NCBI GenBank assembly: GCA_049509915.1
Contig: JBEKZL010000127.1
Coordinates: forward strand, 1-21,237
DNA: 21,237 nt
Source of the DNA: JBEKYD01 sp049509915
Lineage (GTDB): Bacteria > Acidobacteriota > Terriglobia > Bryobacterales > Bryobacteraceae
Direction: 5' to 3'
The notes under the pieces are model-generated. The model did not search any database and was not told where the DNA came from. It saw only the letters and a program-made list of their open reading frames with translations. Below, piece after piece: positions 1 through 8,100 of the stretch. How positions within the stretch are numbered: the stretch's first letter is position 1; the number at the start of each line of letters is the position of its first letter. A program made the position numbers and the translations under genes.

Positions 1-1464
1 GGAAATACCGTTCTCGAATTCGAAGCCGACGAACGAAGTCGCCAGGTGGTGTCCATCGAAGCCCAATTGAAACGGGCCGGGCTTCTCGATCGCGTTTCCC
101 GGTCCGGCGTAGACACGCCGCAAGGAATCGCTCCATGGGCCGGCGGCCACGCTTTCCAGATACACCGGGAGCCAGGGTTTCGGCGGCGGCTGATTTTCCA
201 GCTTCCATCGCGTTTCAAGGGCATCGCCATTCGGCCATATCTCACAAATCAGGTCGAAGCTCCCGGCCCAACCTTGGAAACGATGCCGGAAGCGGATGTG
301 TCCGTTGGCCTGCTCTCTCCGCACTTCGACCAGTTGGTTGGTGGAACGCGCGGATTCGAGCGCGTCGCCCAGGACGCGTACCCGGAACCCGGAGATTTTG
401 AGCGTCCCGCCTAAGCCCGAGAACTCCACGGTCCCGTCCAGCATGCCGCGCCGCCCCGGCTGAATGCGTACGGCGAAATTGCCGGCTCGCAGGGTTTCGG
501 CGGGGAGGGCGCCTCTTGCCGGTTCCGCGCCGGCGAAAATGTACGGTTCAGCCCAAGTGGCTTGGCGCGCGGCTGGTTCGGCCGTCTGCGCGGCGAGAGC
601 CAGCCGGATAACGCGCCCGGCGTAGCGGCTCAGATCGACCGATGAGGTTGTTGAGCCGTTGCTGCCCGGCTCTTCGAACACCACCGCGTCGTCCACCCGA
701 ACGCGCAGCGTCGTGCCCGGCCCGGTTGCCGAAAATGTGAGACGGATGGGCTTCGTATCGGGCAGGGCAAGCGGATACTCGACCGTCGCGGCGTCCACGC
801 GTTCGCGGAAGGAGGGCGCTCTCGGGCCGAGCGACATGACGATGGAATCGCCCGAAAAGCGCACCGTTGCGGCGACGCCAAAGCTCTCGGCCGGCGTCGG
901 AACGACGGGAGGGTCGGCGGCCGATATCGTGGCCGAGACGCGATTCAGCGGGAGCCGCGCGAGCCCCAGGGCGCTGCCGGCCGGAACCGCGACCGGTTGC
1001 CACGGCAAGGGCAGGTGGGCGCGTGGGGGATTCGGCAGGGCGACCGGCAACACCATCACCGCATGCGCCACCAGGCGCTCCCCGCTCTGGTCGAATTCAG
1101 CATAAGCGTGGATCGGATAATTAGCATTATACGAGCCCTCTCCGACGCTGACGGTGAACTCCACTTGCGTGGTGGCGTGCGGGTTCAAATGGAAAGGCAC
1201 GCGGCCGGTTGGCTGCGCGGTCCAGCGGTCGATGACAGCGATTCGAAGTAGTCCATCGAGCGGCGCGGCGCCCCGGTTTTCGAGGGAAACGGCAAGCGCG
1301 AAGGGCGCTCCGGCGCGATTCAGCGTTACCGCGCCGCCGGCTCCGTAACTACCGATGGTGGGATCCAGGATGCGGATGGTGAGAGGACCGGCCGAATCTA
1401 CGGCGGGGCTGTAGGCGCCAGCGGCGGGAAGGAGAAGAGCGATCAATAGCCAGCGGTGAATCAC
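1..1464 (-). CDS. Secreted protein of unknown function, N-terminal 488 codons (runs off the left edge)
   Basis: The minus-strand frame is open without a stop from a GTG at 1464 to base 1, so the gene is cut by the window edge. An in-frame TAA lies ten codons upstream of this GTG with no ATG between, which supports the start, although I see no clear Shine-Dalgarno sequence. The first residues (VIHRWLLIALLLPAAGA) form a typical Sec signal peptide. The rest is rich in Gly, Ala, Val, Thr and Pro with alternating hydrophobic stretches, as in tandem beta-sandwich domains. A WAEPYIF segment sits near residue 303, and motifs such as YAGPGN and TSFVGFEF lie near the truncated end. I do not recognise the family. 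The catalytic part, if any, may lie outside the window. Prediction: exported, perhaps a large carbohydrate-active or surface protein; only export is supported by the sequence. Confidence 0.75.
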   Translation of the reverse strand, partial: MIHRWLLIALLLPAAGAYSPAVDSAGPLTIRILDPTIGSYGAGGAVTLNRAGAPFALAVSLENRGAAPLDGLLRIAVIDRWTAQPTGRVPFHLNPHATTQVEFTVSVGEGSYNANYPIHAYAEFDQSGERLVAHAVMVLPVALPNPPRAHLPLPWQPVAVPAGSALGLARLPLNRVSATISAADPPVVPTPAESFGVAATVRFSGDSIVMSLGPRAPSFRERVDAATVEYPLALPDTKPIRLTFSATGPGTTLRVRVDDAVVFEEPGSNGSTTSSVDLSRYAGRVIRLALAAQTAEPAARQATWAEPYIFAGAEPARGALPAETLRAGNFAVRIQPGRRGMLDGTVEFSGLGGTLKISGFRVRVLGDALESARSTNQLVEVRREQANGHIRFRHRFQGWAGSFDLICEIWPNGDALETRWKLENQPPPKPWLPVYLESVAAGPWSDSLRRVYAGPGNAIEKPGPFQLGFDGHHLATSFVGFEFENGIS

Positions 1465-1496
1465 ATCTGGAAGGCTATCATCATTCAGGTGCGGTT

Positions 1497-1520
1497 ACCG
1501 GTTCGCGAAGCACCGGTTCG
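1497..1520. repeat. Short direct repeat ACCGGTTCG x2 in an intergenic gap
   Basis: The 9-base word ACCGGTTCG occurs at 1497-1505 and 1512-1520, a 15-base period, each copy containing the palindrome ACCGGT. It lies in the 125-base gap between the stop of the small membrane-protein gene (1590) and the GTG of the gene at 1464, so it could be a regulator site for that gene. It could also be chance in GC-rich DNA. Confidence 0.3.
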
Positions 1521-1589
1521 CTTGCCCGGAAACCGCTCCCCGGCGGCCACAGCTCGATAAGGCGCAACAGCGTGCGTGCGCTACGGTGG

Positions 1590-1961
1590 CTAGGCGTAGG
1601 CGATGGGATTTTTTTCGAGCCAGCGGGCATCGCGAACGGTGTTCACTCTATCGACCGCGCCGCGGGCAGCGGCACCGGTGACGCCGCGGGACGCCCATGC
1701 GACGCCGCCCCCGAATCCGACCACGCTACCAAGCAGGCCACCGACCACGGCGTGACGGACCTTGCCGCTCCTTTTCGAGCAGGCGGCCAGGACGCCCAGG
1801 GCCGTGCCGATCGCGATCGGCACCCACACCGTGCGCCTAAAGGCGGGAGTGATGACCCGTTCGCCGGATTCCCTCCGCCCGGAATCGAGACCGGCCCATC
1901 CGGCTCCAATAAGGTCTCTGACGTAGGTGACGTCGGACTGCAACGACTGGGTAAGCTTCAT
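1590..1961 (-). CDS. Small glycine-rich membrane protein, hypothetical
   Basis: This predicts a 123-residue protein starting MKLTQSLQSDVTYVRDLIGA. The frame is open 34 codons further upstream, but the ATG at 1961 is preceded by GAGGG a few bases away and gives a more natural N-terminus, so I chose it. Residues about 44-61 (VWVPIAIGTALGVLAA and neighbours) form a hydrophobic segment. Residues about 71-91 (AVVGGLLGSVVGFGGGVAWA) form a second one with closely spaced glycines, as in glycine-zipper membrane proteins. A short basic linker (CSKRSGKVRH) separates them, suggesting a hairpin with both ends on the same side. The overlapping plus-strand frame lacks such features. The gene is divergent from the EAL-HDOD gene, with 134 bases between the starts. 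Function unknown. Confidence 0.6.
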   Translation of the reverse strand: MKLTQSLQSDVTYVRDLIGAGWAGLDSGRRESGERVITPAFRRTVWVPIAIGTALGVLAACSKRSGKVRHAVVGGLLGSVVGFGGGVAWASRGVTGAAARGAVDRVNTVRDARWLEKNPIAYA

Positions 1962-2095
1962 CTCGCCCTCGTCTTTATCATACCTCCGGGTGACGTATAC
2001 CGCTTGCGGATTTCGTATCCACGAAGGATAGCCGAGGCAAACGTTTGTCGCCCGTGTGCTCACGCTTTCGCAGTCGTGAGCCGATAAGATGCATT

Positions 2096-3325
2096 GTGGA
2101 AGCCCTCCTTGCCCGGCAGCCGATCTTCGACCGCAATCGCCTAGTCTATGGCTATGAACTGTTGTACCGCTCCGATCGGGCCCAAAATGAATTCGACGGC
2201 ACCGAATCGGCCCTCGCCACTAAACGAGTGATCGCCAATACAATAATGTCCATCGGGCTGGACAATATTCTTGGCGACAAAAAGGGCTTTGTAAACTTCG
2301 ATCAACGCCTGCTCAGCGAAGGGATCTATCTGAGCCTTCCGCGGCAGGCCGCGGTGATTGAAATTCTGGAAACGGTGGCCCCGACGGCCGACCTGATCGC
2401 GCTGTGCCGCGCCGTTCGTCAACAGGGCTACATGATTGCGCTCGACGACTTTGTTTCCACACCGCAGATCGAGCCGCTGACTGATCTGGCTCAATTGATC
2501 AAGGTGGATATCCGAAGCACCTCGGTGCCCGAACAGGAACGCCTGCTTCACACCTACAAACCGCGGGGCATCCAACTGCTCGCCGAAAAGGTGGAAACCT
2601 ACGAGGAATTCGAGAGGGTGCGGGCAGCAGGCTTCGACTACTTTCAGGGCTATTTCTTCGCGCGGCCGGGCATGATTGCCCGCAAAGAGGTGCCGGCGTC
2701 GAAGCTGACGTGCCTGCTTCTGCTGAGCGAGGTACAAAAGCCGGAGCCGGATGTCAGAAAACTGGAAAACGTGATTCGAGGCGATGTGGCATTGACGTAC
2801 AAACTGCTGCGTTACGTGAACTCCGCGCTGTTCGCCCGGGACGGCCAGGTCCAGTCGATCGAGCGCGCCCTGGTGATTCTGGGCACCGACAATATTCGCC
2901 GGTGGGCGGGCCTGACGACGCTGCCCAGGTTGGCCGTGGACAAGCCGGGCGAGCTGGCGACTCTGGCGATTGTGCGGGCACGCTTTTGCGAGAGCTTGAT
3001 CAAGCTGGCGGGGAGTTGGCTCACGGACGAAGCCTTTCTGATGGGAATGTTCTCGCTACTGGACGCGCTGCTCGACCAGCCGCTCGACGTGGCCCTTCGT
3101 TCCGTGGGTCTGGGGCCAGAGATCACCAGAGCTCTGCTCGGGACTTCGTCCGACGAGAGCACATTGTCGCGAACCTACCATCTCAGTCGCGTTTACGAGC
3201 GTGGAGACTGGGACCAGGTGGAAATTCTCGCGCAGGCGTACGGTGTGCAAGCGCCGGCGGTCCGGGACGCCTATGTCGAGGCGACGTCTTGGGCCAACCA
3301 GATGCTGAATGCCGCAGGCAACTGA
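2096..3325 (+). CDS. EAL-HDOD signalling protein (YuxH type)
   Basis: This 409-residue protein has an N-terminal EAL (c-di-GMP phosphodiesterase-type) domain at about residues 1-200 and a C-terminal HDOD domain at about 205-390, the YuxH architecture. Equivalents of most EAL metal- and substrate-binding residues are visible: Glu21 in ELLYR (for ExLxR), Asn67 (VNFDQ), Glu89 (IEILE), Asp117-Asp118 (ALDDF), Lys136 and Asp138 (IKVD), Glu164 and Glu167 (AEKVET) and Gln184 (FQGY). The loop after DDF reads VSTPQ instead of the usual GTGYSS, so activity is uncertain. HDOD domains lack the HD-GYP metal site and usually act as protein-interaction or signalling modules. Family members normally begin close to the ARQPIFDR motif, so I favour GTG at 2096 over a longer TTG start at 2045; neither has a good ribosome site. 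Cytoplasmic; likely role in c-di-GMP-related control. Confidence 0.88.
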   Translation: MEALLARQPIFDRNRLVYGYELLYRSDRAQNEFDGTESALATKRVIANTIMSIGLDNILGDKKGFVNFDQRLLSEGIYLSLPRQAAVIEILETVAPTADLIALCRAVRQQGYMIALDDFVSTPQIEPLTDLAQLIKVDIRSTSVPEQERLLHTYKPRGIQLLAEKVETYEEFERVRAAGFDYFQGYFFARPGMIARKEVPASKLTCLLLLSEVQKPEPDVRKLENVIRGDVALTYKLLRYVNSALFARDGQVQSIERALVILGTDNIRRWAGLTTLPRLAVDKPGELATLAIVRARFCESLIKLAGSWLTDEAFLMGMFSLLDALLDQPLDVALRSVGLGPEITRALLGTSSDESTLSRTYHLSRVYERGDWDQVEILAQAYGVQAPAVRDAYVEATSWANQMLNAAGN

Positions 3326-3341
3326 GGCACAATTACCAAGC

Positions 3342-3361
3342 GCACCGCCAGGCAGCGGTGC
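3342..3361 (+). terminator. Hairpin after the EAL-HDOD gene
   Basis: GCACCGC (3342-3348) and GCGGTGC (3355-3361) pair perfectly around a 6-base loop, beginning 17 bases after the stop codon. No T-run follows, so it may be a Rho-dependent end or an RNA-stabilising hairpin, not a classical intrinsic terminator. Confidence 0.35.
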
Positions 3362-3543
3362 CGGGAACGGAACTTCACCGGATCGGCCGAGCGTCGTGCG
3401 GCGGTGGGTAGCGGGTGCATTCGCGATACAATATGAGCTTGCCGGGCAAGGACATGCGGGCAATCGGCAAAGCGGAATCGGACGATCTCCGCACTGACCG
3501 GGTCGCGGTAAGCGCCGGTTCGTGGCCCCGCCGGAGGTTTGAC

Positions 3544-3550
3544 GGAGGGG
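3544..3550 (+). promoter_or_regulatory. Ribosome binding site deciding the DUF362 start
   Basis: GGAGGGG lies three bases before the ATG at 3554. It favours this ATG over the in-frame TTG at 3539, which would place the site inside the coding region. Confidence 0.6.
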
Positions 3551-3553
3551 AAT

Positions 3554-4738
3554 ATGTACTGCCGATATTCACGTAGAAACTGGTTGCGCATGGCCGGGTC
3601 GACCGTGGCGGGCGCCTGTCTGTGGGAGAAACCGCTAGTCCAAGCGGCGACGGCGCCGGCCTCGCGCGTGGCCGTGGCGAAATTGAGGACCTACGATAGC
3701 GGCGAACTAGTGCCCCTGCTGGATAAAATGTTCGACCAGTTGGGCGGCTTAGGCCGGCTTGTCAAAGGCAAGACTGTGGCCATAAAGATCAACTTGACCG
3801 GCGCAGCCAGTTATCGGCTTGGTTACCTGCCAGCGGAGGACACCCACTACACCCACCCGCACGTGATTGCGGCCACTGTCCACCTGCTGGGGAAGGCCGG
3901 GGCGCGGCGTATCCGCCTGCTCGAAAGCCCGTGGTCCACCGCGGACCCGATCGAGCAGGTGATTTTGGAATCGAGCTGGGAGCCGCGCGATATTTTGAGC
4001 GCGGCGCCCAACGTGGAGTTTGAAAACACCAACTACCTGGGACGGGGAAAGCAGTACGCGCGCATGATGGTGCCCCAGGGCGGGCTGATGTACCCGGGTT
4101 TCGAGCTGAACCACTCTTACCGGGATTGCGACGTCTTCGTGAGTCTGGCCAAGATGAAAGAACACGCCACGGCGGGCATCACGCTTTCGATGAAGAACTG
4201 CTTCGGACTGACGCCCTGCACGATTTACGGAACGGGCGCGGGAGTGGACGAGCCGACCCTTGTCCCTACCGGCGGGCGCGACATGGTTCACGCCGGCTAC
4301 CGCCAGCCTTCCAAGATCGCGCCGCCCGAAAAGGACCCCAAGTCGCCGCGCGATGGCGGATACCGCGTGCCGCGGACGGTGGTGGACCTGATCTCGGCGC
4401 GGCCGATCGACCTGGCGGTGGTAGAAGGCATTCGCACCATGGCCGGGGGCGAAGGTCCCTGGATCCCCGGCTGCAAACCCGTGGCGCCGGGCGTGATCGT
4501 GGCCGGTACGAATCCGGTGAACGTAGACGCGGTTTCGATGGCGGTGATGGGATTCGACCCGCTGGCCGACCGCGGCACGCCGCCGTTTGAAACTTGCGAC
4601 AGCACGCTGCGGCTGGCGGAGGGCGTAGGAATCGGGACGCGCGACCTGAAGCGCATCGAAGTAGTGGGTACCCCTATTCAGGAAGCCCTGTTCAGTTTCG
4701 CCGAGTTGCGCCGGCAGCGGCAACGCGCAGGTTTCTAA
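3554..4738 (+). CDS. DUF362 domain protein with twin-arginine signal
   Basis: This predicts 394 residues. The N-terminus has a twin-arginine motif (SRRNWLRMAG, residues 6-15) followed by a short hydrophobic stretch and an Ala-rich cleavage region (about residues 26-35), so export by Tat in folded form is likely. The DUF362 signature is clear: KTVAIKINL (73-81), SLAKMKEHATAGITLSMKN (197-215) with Cys216 following, and GTNPVNVDAVSMAVMGFDP (318-336). DUF362 proteins are widespread and poorly characterised; some are fused to or partnered with iron-sulfur proteins. This copy has no ferredoxin-type Cys cluster, only scattered cysteines (Cys192, Cys216, Cys222, Cys307, Cys348). It stands alone between two spacers. 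The molecular function is unknown; the family call is firm. Confidence 0.88.
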   Translation: MYCRYSRRNWLRMAGSTVAGACLWEKPLVQAATAPASRVAVAKLRTYDSGELVPLLDKMFDQLGGLGRLVKGKTVAIKINLTGAASYRLGYLPAEDTHYTHPHVIAATVHLLGKAGARRIRLLESPWSTADPIEQVILESSWEPRDILSAAPNVEFENTNYLGRGKQYARMMVPQGGLMYPGFELNHSYRDCDVFVSLAKMKEHATAGITLSMKNCFGLTPCTIYGTGAGVDEPTLVPTGGRDMVHAGYRQPSKIAPPEKDPKSPRDGGYRVPRTVVDLISARPIDLAVVEGIRTMAGGEGPWIPGCKPVAPGVIVAGTNPVNVDAVSMAVMGFDPLADRGTPPFETCDSTLRLAEGVGIGTRDLKRIEVVGTPIQEALFSFAELRRQRQRAGF

Positions 4739-5121
4739 GGTCCGTCAGCCAGGTCATTCGAGAGTGGCACATGTACTCGTGCGCGCCGCATCGGCACCGT
4801 CGCTCGGCGTACCATGCGCTAGCGGGTGCCGAGACGACTCCACTCTGGACTCAATACTGTTCGTTTTAGCCAAGAAAAGCCGAGAGGACTCTCGGCTCTC
4901 CAGGCTTGACAGCCTGCGCCACGAGTTAAGTGTACAGCATCGACCCTATTCTCCGCACGGCGCTCGCGAGTGCCTGCGCTACGTGGGCCTCCGGGTCTGC
5001 TGCCGGCTCTCCCGCTGACCCCGTAGCAGTATCAAATAGTTTTTCCCAAGTCCGTGATCGCCGAAGCGAAGCTTTCTCGCCCTGTGCATATGAAGGGCAC
5101 GTTCTGAAAGGCAGATTCACT
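4739..5121. other. 383-base intergenic spacer
   Basis: No convincing gene is present; short plus-strand frames here have arbitrary composition and no ribosome sites. The spacer holds the hairpin pair at 4878-4916. Its right half is the leader of the giant secreted protein. That gene's frame remains open back to a GTG at 4930, but residues before 5122 do not look like protein, while ATG 5122 is followed directly by a signal peptide. I checked the 5000-5121 leader for a c-di-GMP riboswitch and could not align its conserved bases. Confidence 0.6.
4878..4916. repeat. Two adjacent perfect hairpins, possible dispersed intergenic repeat
   Basis: AGCCGAGAG (4878-4886) and CTCTCGGCT (4889-4897) pair perfectly over 9 bp around a 2-base centre. 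Four bases later CAGGCT (4901-4906) and AGCCTG (4911-4916) pair over 6 bp around TGAC. Read on the minus strand the first hairpin is followed by TTTTC, a weak terminator-like tail, but no minus-strand gene ends here. The tandem arrangement, in a spacer far from any stop codon, resembles small REP-like intergenic elements more than a terminator. Confidence 0.45.
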
Positions 5122-8100
5122 ATGTATACGCTTCCTGTCAAACCGCGACATAACACGCTTGGCTCATGGCGTTTCCTTAGGTGGCTGTTTCTGCTGGCGG
5201 GTTTGACCGCCGTTTCCGCGCGGGCAGCGGGGGTGGTCGGCGTTTGCGACTCGGATCATTTGTTCGCGGCGCTGGACGGCGGCGGCGCGGTCACGTTTGC
5301 GTGCAGCGGGACCATCACGCTCGCGAACACCATCACCTTTACCAGCAATACCACCATCGATGGCAGCGGCCAGAACGTGGCTTTGGACGGAAATACGTAC
5401 CAGGTCCAGCTTCTGTCGGTGAACTCCGGCGTATCGGTGGGGCTGAATCACCTGACCCTGCAGAAATCCAATCTCGCGATCCACAACGCCGGCAATTTGG
5501 TGATGACGAACAGCACCATCGCCGACAACGCCGCCAACGGGAGCCAGATTGTCAATCTTGGCGTGCTGACGATTGCAAACAGCACCATAAACACCAACGA
5601 TTCCGTCCCGTATGCGACGATTCTCAACCAGGGCGGCACGCTGACGATTTCCGGCAGCACCATTGCGGGCAATTTCGGCTCGGCTGCCGGAACCATTTCG
5701 GGTGGCGCCACGATCTCGAACTCCATACTGGTGGCAAACAAGTCCGCACTCGCGCCCAATGGCGTGAATTGCGCCGGCGGCGGCATCGTCGATGGCGGCT
5801 ACAACCTGGACGACGACGGTTCGTGCGGTTTCACGGCCACCGGATCGAAGAGCGGCGACACCACGGTCTCTCTTGGCTCTCTGGCCAATAACGGCGGTTG
5901 GACGCAGACGCTCGCGCTGCTGGCGGGCGATGCGGTTGGAGCCATTCCGGCGGGGGCCAATGGATGCGGCACCGCGGCGGACCAGCGCGGCATGGCACGG
6001 CCGGGAAGCGTAGGCGCAGCCTGCAGCATGGGCGCGTATGAATTTGTGGCAGCGCCAACCACGGTGGTGACCGATTGCACCGACGATACGGGACTCAGGA
6101 CCGCGGTGGCGGCCGGCGGGCGCATCACTTTTAGCTGCGGAGCCGGCCCGGTAACCATCACTGTAAACTCCGGCAACGGGCCGCTGACCGTGTCGGCCAA
6201 CACCACCATTGACGGCGTAGGGAACCAGATCACCCTGAGCGGTGGAAGTGCGGTTCGGATCTTTTCGGCGGTAGCCACATTGGTATTGAACGACTTGACC
6301 GTCGCCAACGGCAAGGCGGAGAACGGCGGCGGGGCGTATCAAGAAACCGGTAGCCTGGTGGTGACGAATTGTACTTTTTCCAGCAACACAGCCATAGAGT
6401 ACGGCGGCGGCGTGTACTTCTCTTCGTCGGCCACTCTAATTGTGACCAATAGCACGTTTGTTGACAATGCCTCGGCTTACGGCGGCGGTATCACAAGTGA
6501 AGCGAACGGCACAATCGTTACGGGCAGCACGTTCTTAGGCAACAATACCCAGGAGTATGGCGGCGGCATCTGGGCTAACGGCCTGACCTTGAGGAACAGC
6601 ACCTTTTCCTCAAACAGCGCAGGTTTTGGCGGTGCCATATTCGTACCGGTAAATAACGGTACCTATTCCGTTTTGGTGCAGAATAGCACCATCTCCGGGG
6701 CTAACATACTCGGCGCGGGCAACATCTACGCCTCATTTATTTCAGGACTATCCACGGTAACCGTCACGCTCCAGAACACCCTCGTTACCGGCGCCCTGGG
6801 TGCCGGCGGCAATTGTGTCGGCAGCACTTTTGTGGACGGGGGTTACAACCTGGATGACGATGGAACGTGCGGCTTCAGTGCCGCCAATCACTCCCTCAGC
6901 GACAACAAGAACGCCAACCTCGGAGCTCTGTCGGCCAATGGCGGGCCCACCCAAACCATTCCGCTGCTGGCGGGCAGCGCCGCCATCGATGCGATTCCAC
7001 CGGGATCGAGCGGCTGCGGCACGACCATATTCATGGATCAGCGCGGCGTGCTGCGTCCCCAAGGCGCGGGCTGCGATATGGGCGCGTTCGAGTTCGAAGA
7101 AGCCACGCAGAACGTCAGCCTCCCTCCGATTGCCACCCAGACGGTGGGCGCGCAGGTGGCGCTTCCGGGTACCGATAGCATGGGCCTGCCGGTGACATAT
7201 TCCTCGGCGACGCCCGTGGTTTGTTCGGTGTCGGGCACCATGGTGACCGTGCTGGCTACGGGCACCTGCACGTTGACGGCTGCGCAACCGGGCTATGCGA
7301 CCGACGCTCCGGCGGCGGTGATCGAGAGCTTCTTCGTCTTTGGCCTGGGCACGGCTTCGGAGCTGTTTGGGCCGGCGGCCGGTTCCGGGTCCGACATCGT
7401 GAATGTGGCCGCGGGCGCGAGTTGGTCCGCAACCACGACAACCAGTTGGATTCATCTGCTGAACGGAAGCGGAACGGGCGCCGGGCTGGCCACCTTCAAC
7501 TATGATGCCAACGCGGGGGCGACCAGAACCGGGAGTGTCGCGTTTTCGAGTGGGAGCCTGCAATTGACGCTGAACGTGACGCAGGCGGGAGCGGGGTATG
7601 CGCCGGCTACCCAGGTGAACACGCTGATTTCGAGCGGGCTGCTATTCCCGAGAAGCATCGCTGTGGACAGTAACGGGAATCTCTATATCGCCGATGGCAA
7701 TAACAACGCTGTGATGGAGTGGACGGCCTCCAACGGTCAGGTGACCACGCTGTTTAGCGAGTCACTTCCCTATGGCGTGACCGTGGATGGTCTTGGGGAT
7801 GTCTATTCCACGAGCGAGATTGGCCCTACTTATGAGTGGAGCGCCGCGACTGGAACCAGGACGCTGCCTATCCAAGCGGATGGGCCCGTGGCCGCCGCGG
7901 TGGATAGCGCCGGGGATGTGTATGTGGCGGACGCGAACGGATCGAGGCTGTTGGAATGGTCTCCATTGACGGGCCTTGAGACGACGGTGGATTCGTCGGC
8001 TCTCGAGGAGCCTTGGGGGGTTGCCGTGGATGTGGCCGGCAATGTGTATGAAAGTACCCTCAACCCCGATGTGAAAGAGTGGAACCCGTCGACGCAGCAG

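Noticed and set aside
1572..2087. Plus-strand frame of 171 codons overlapping the small membrane protein
   Set aside because: Composition is arbitrary, and the minus frame has two hydrophobic helices and a ribosome site.
3749..4723. Minus-strand open frame of 324 codons opposite the DUF362 gene
   Set aside because: Arg/His-rich composition typical of an antisense shadow in GC-rich DNA; the plus frame has clear DUF362 motifs.
4930..5121. Extended N-terminus of the giant protein from GTG 4930
   Set aside because: The added residues do not look coding and would bury the signal peptide; ATG 5122 is preferred.
5000..5121. Possible c-di-GMP riboswitch ahead of the giant gene
   Set aside because: The conserved bases of the known class could not be aligned; only weak hairpins are present.
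5164..6342. Minus-strand open frame of 392 codons opposite the giant gene
   Set aside because: No domain, signal or ribosome site; an antisense shadow of the repeat-rich beta-helix region.
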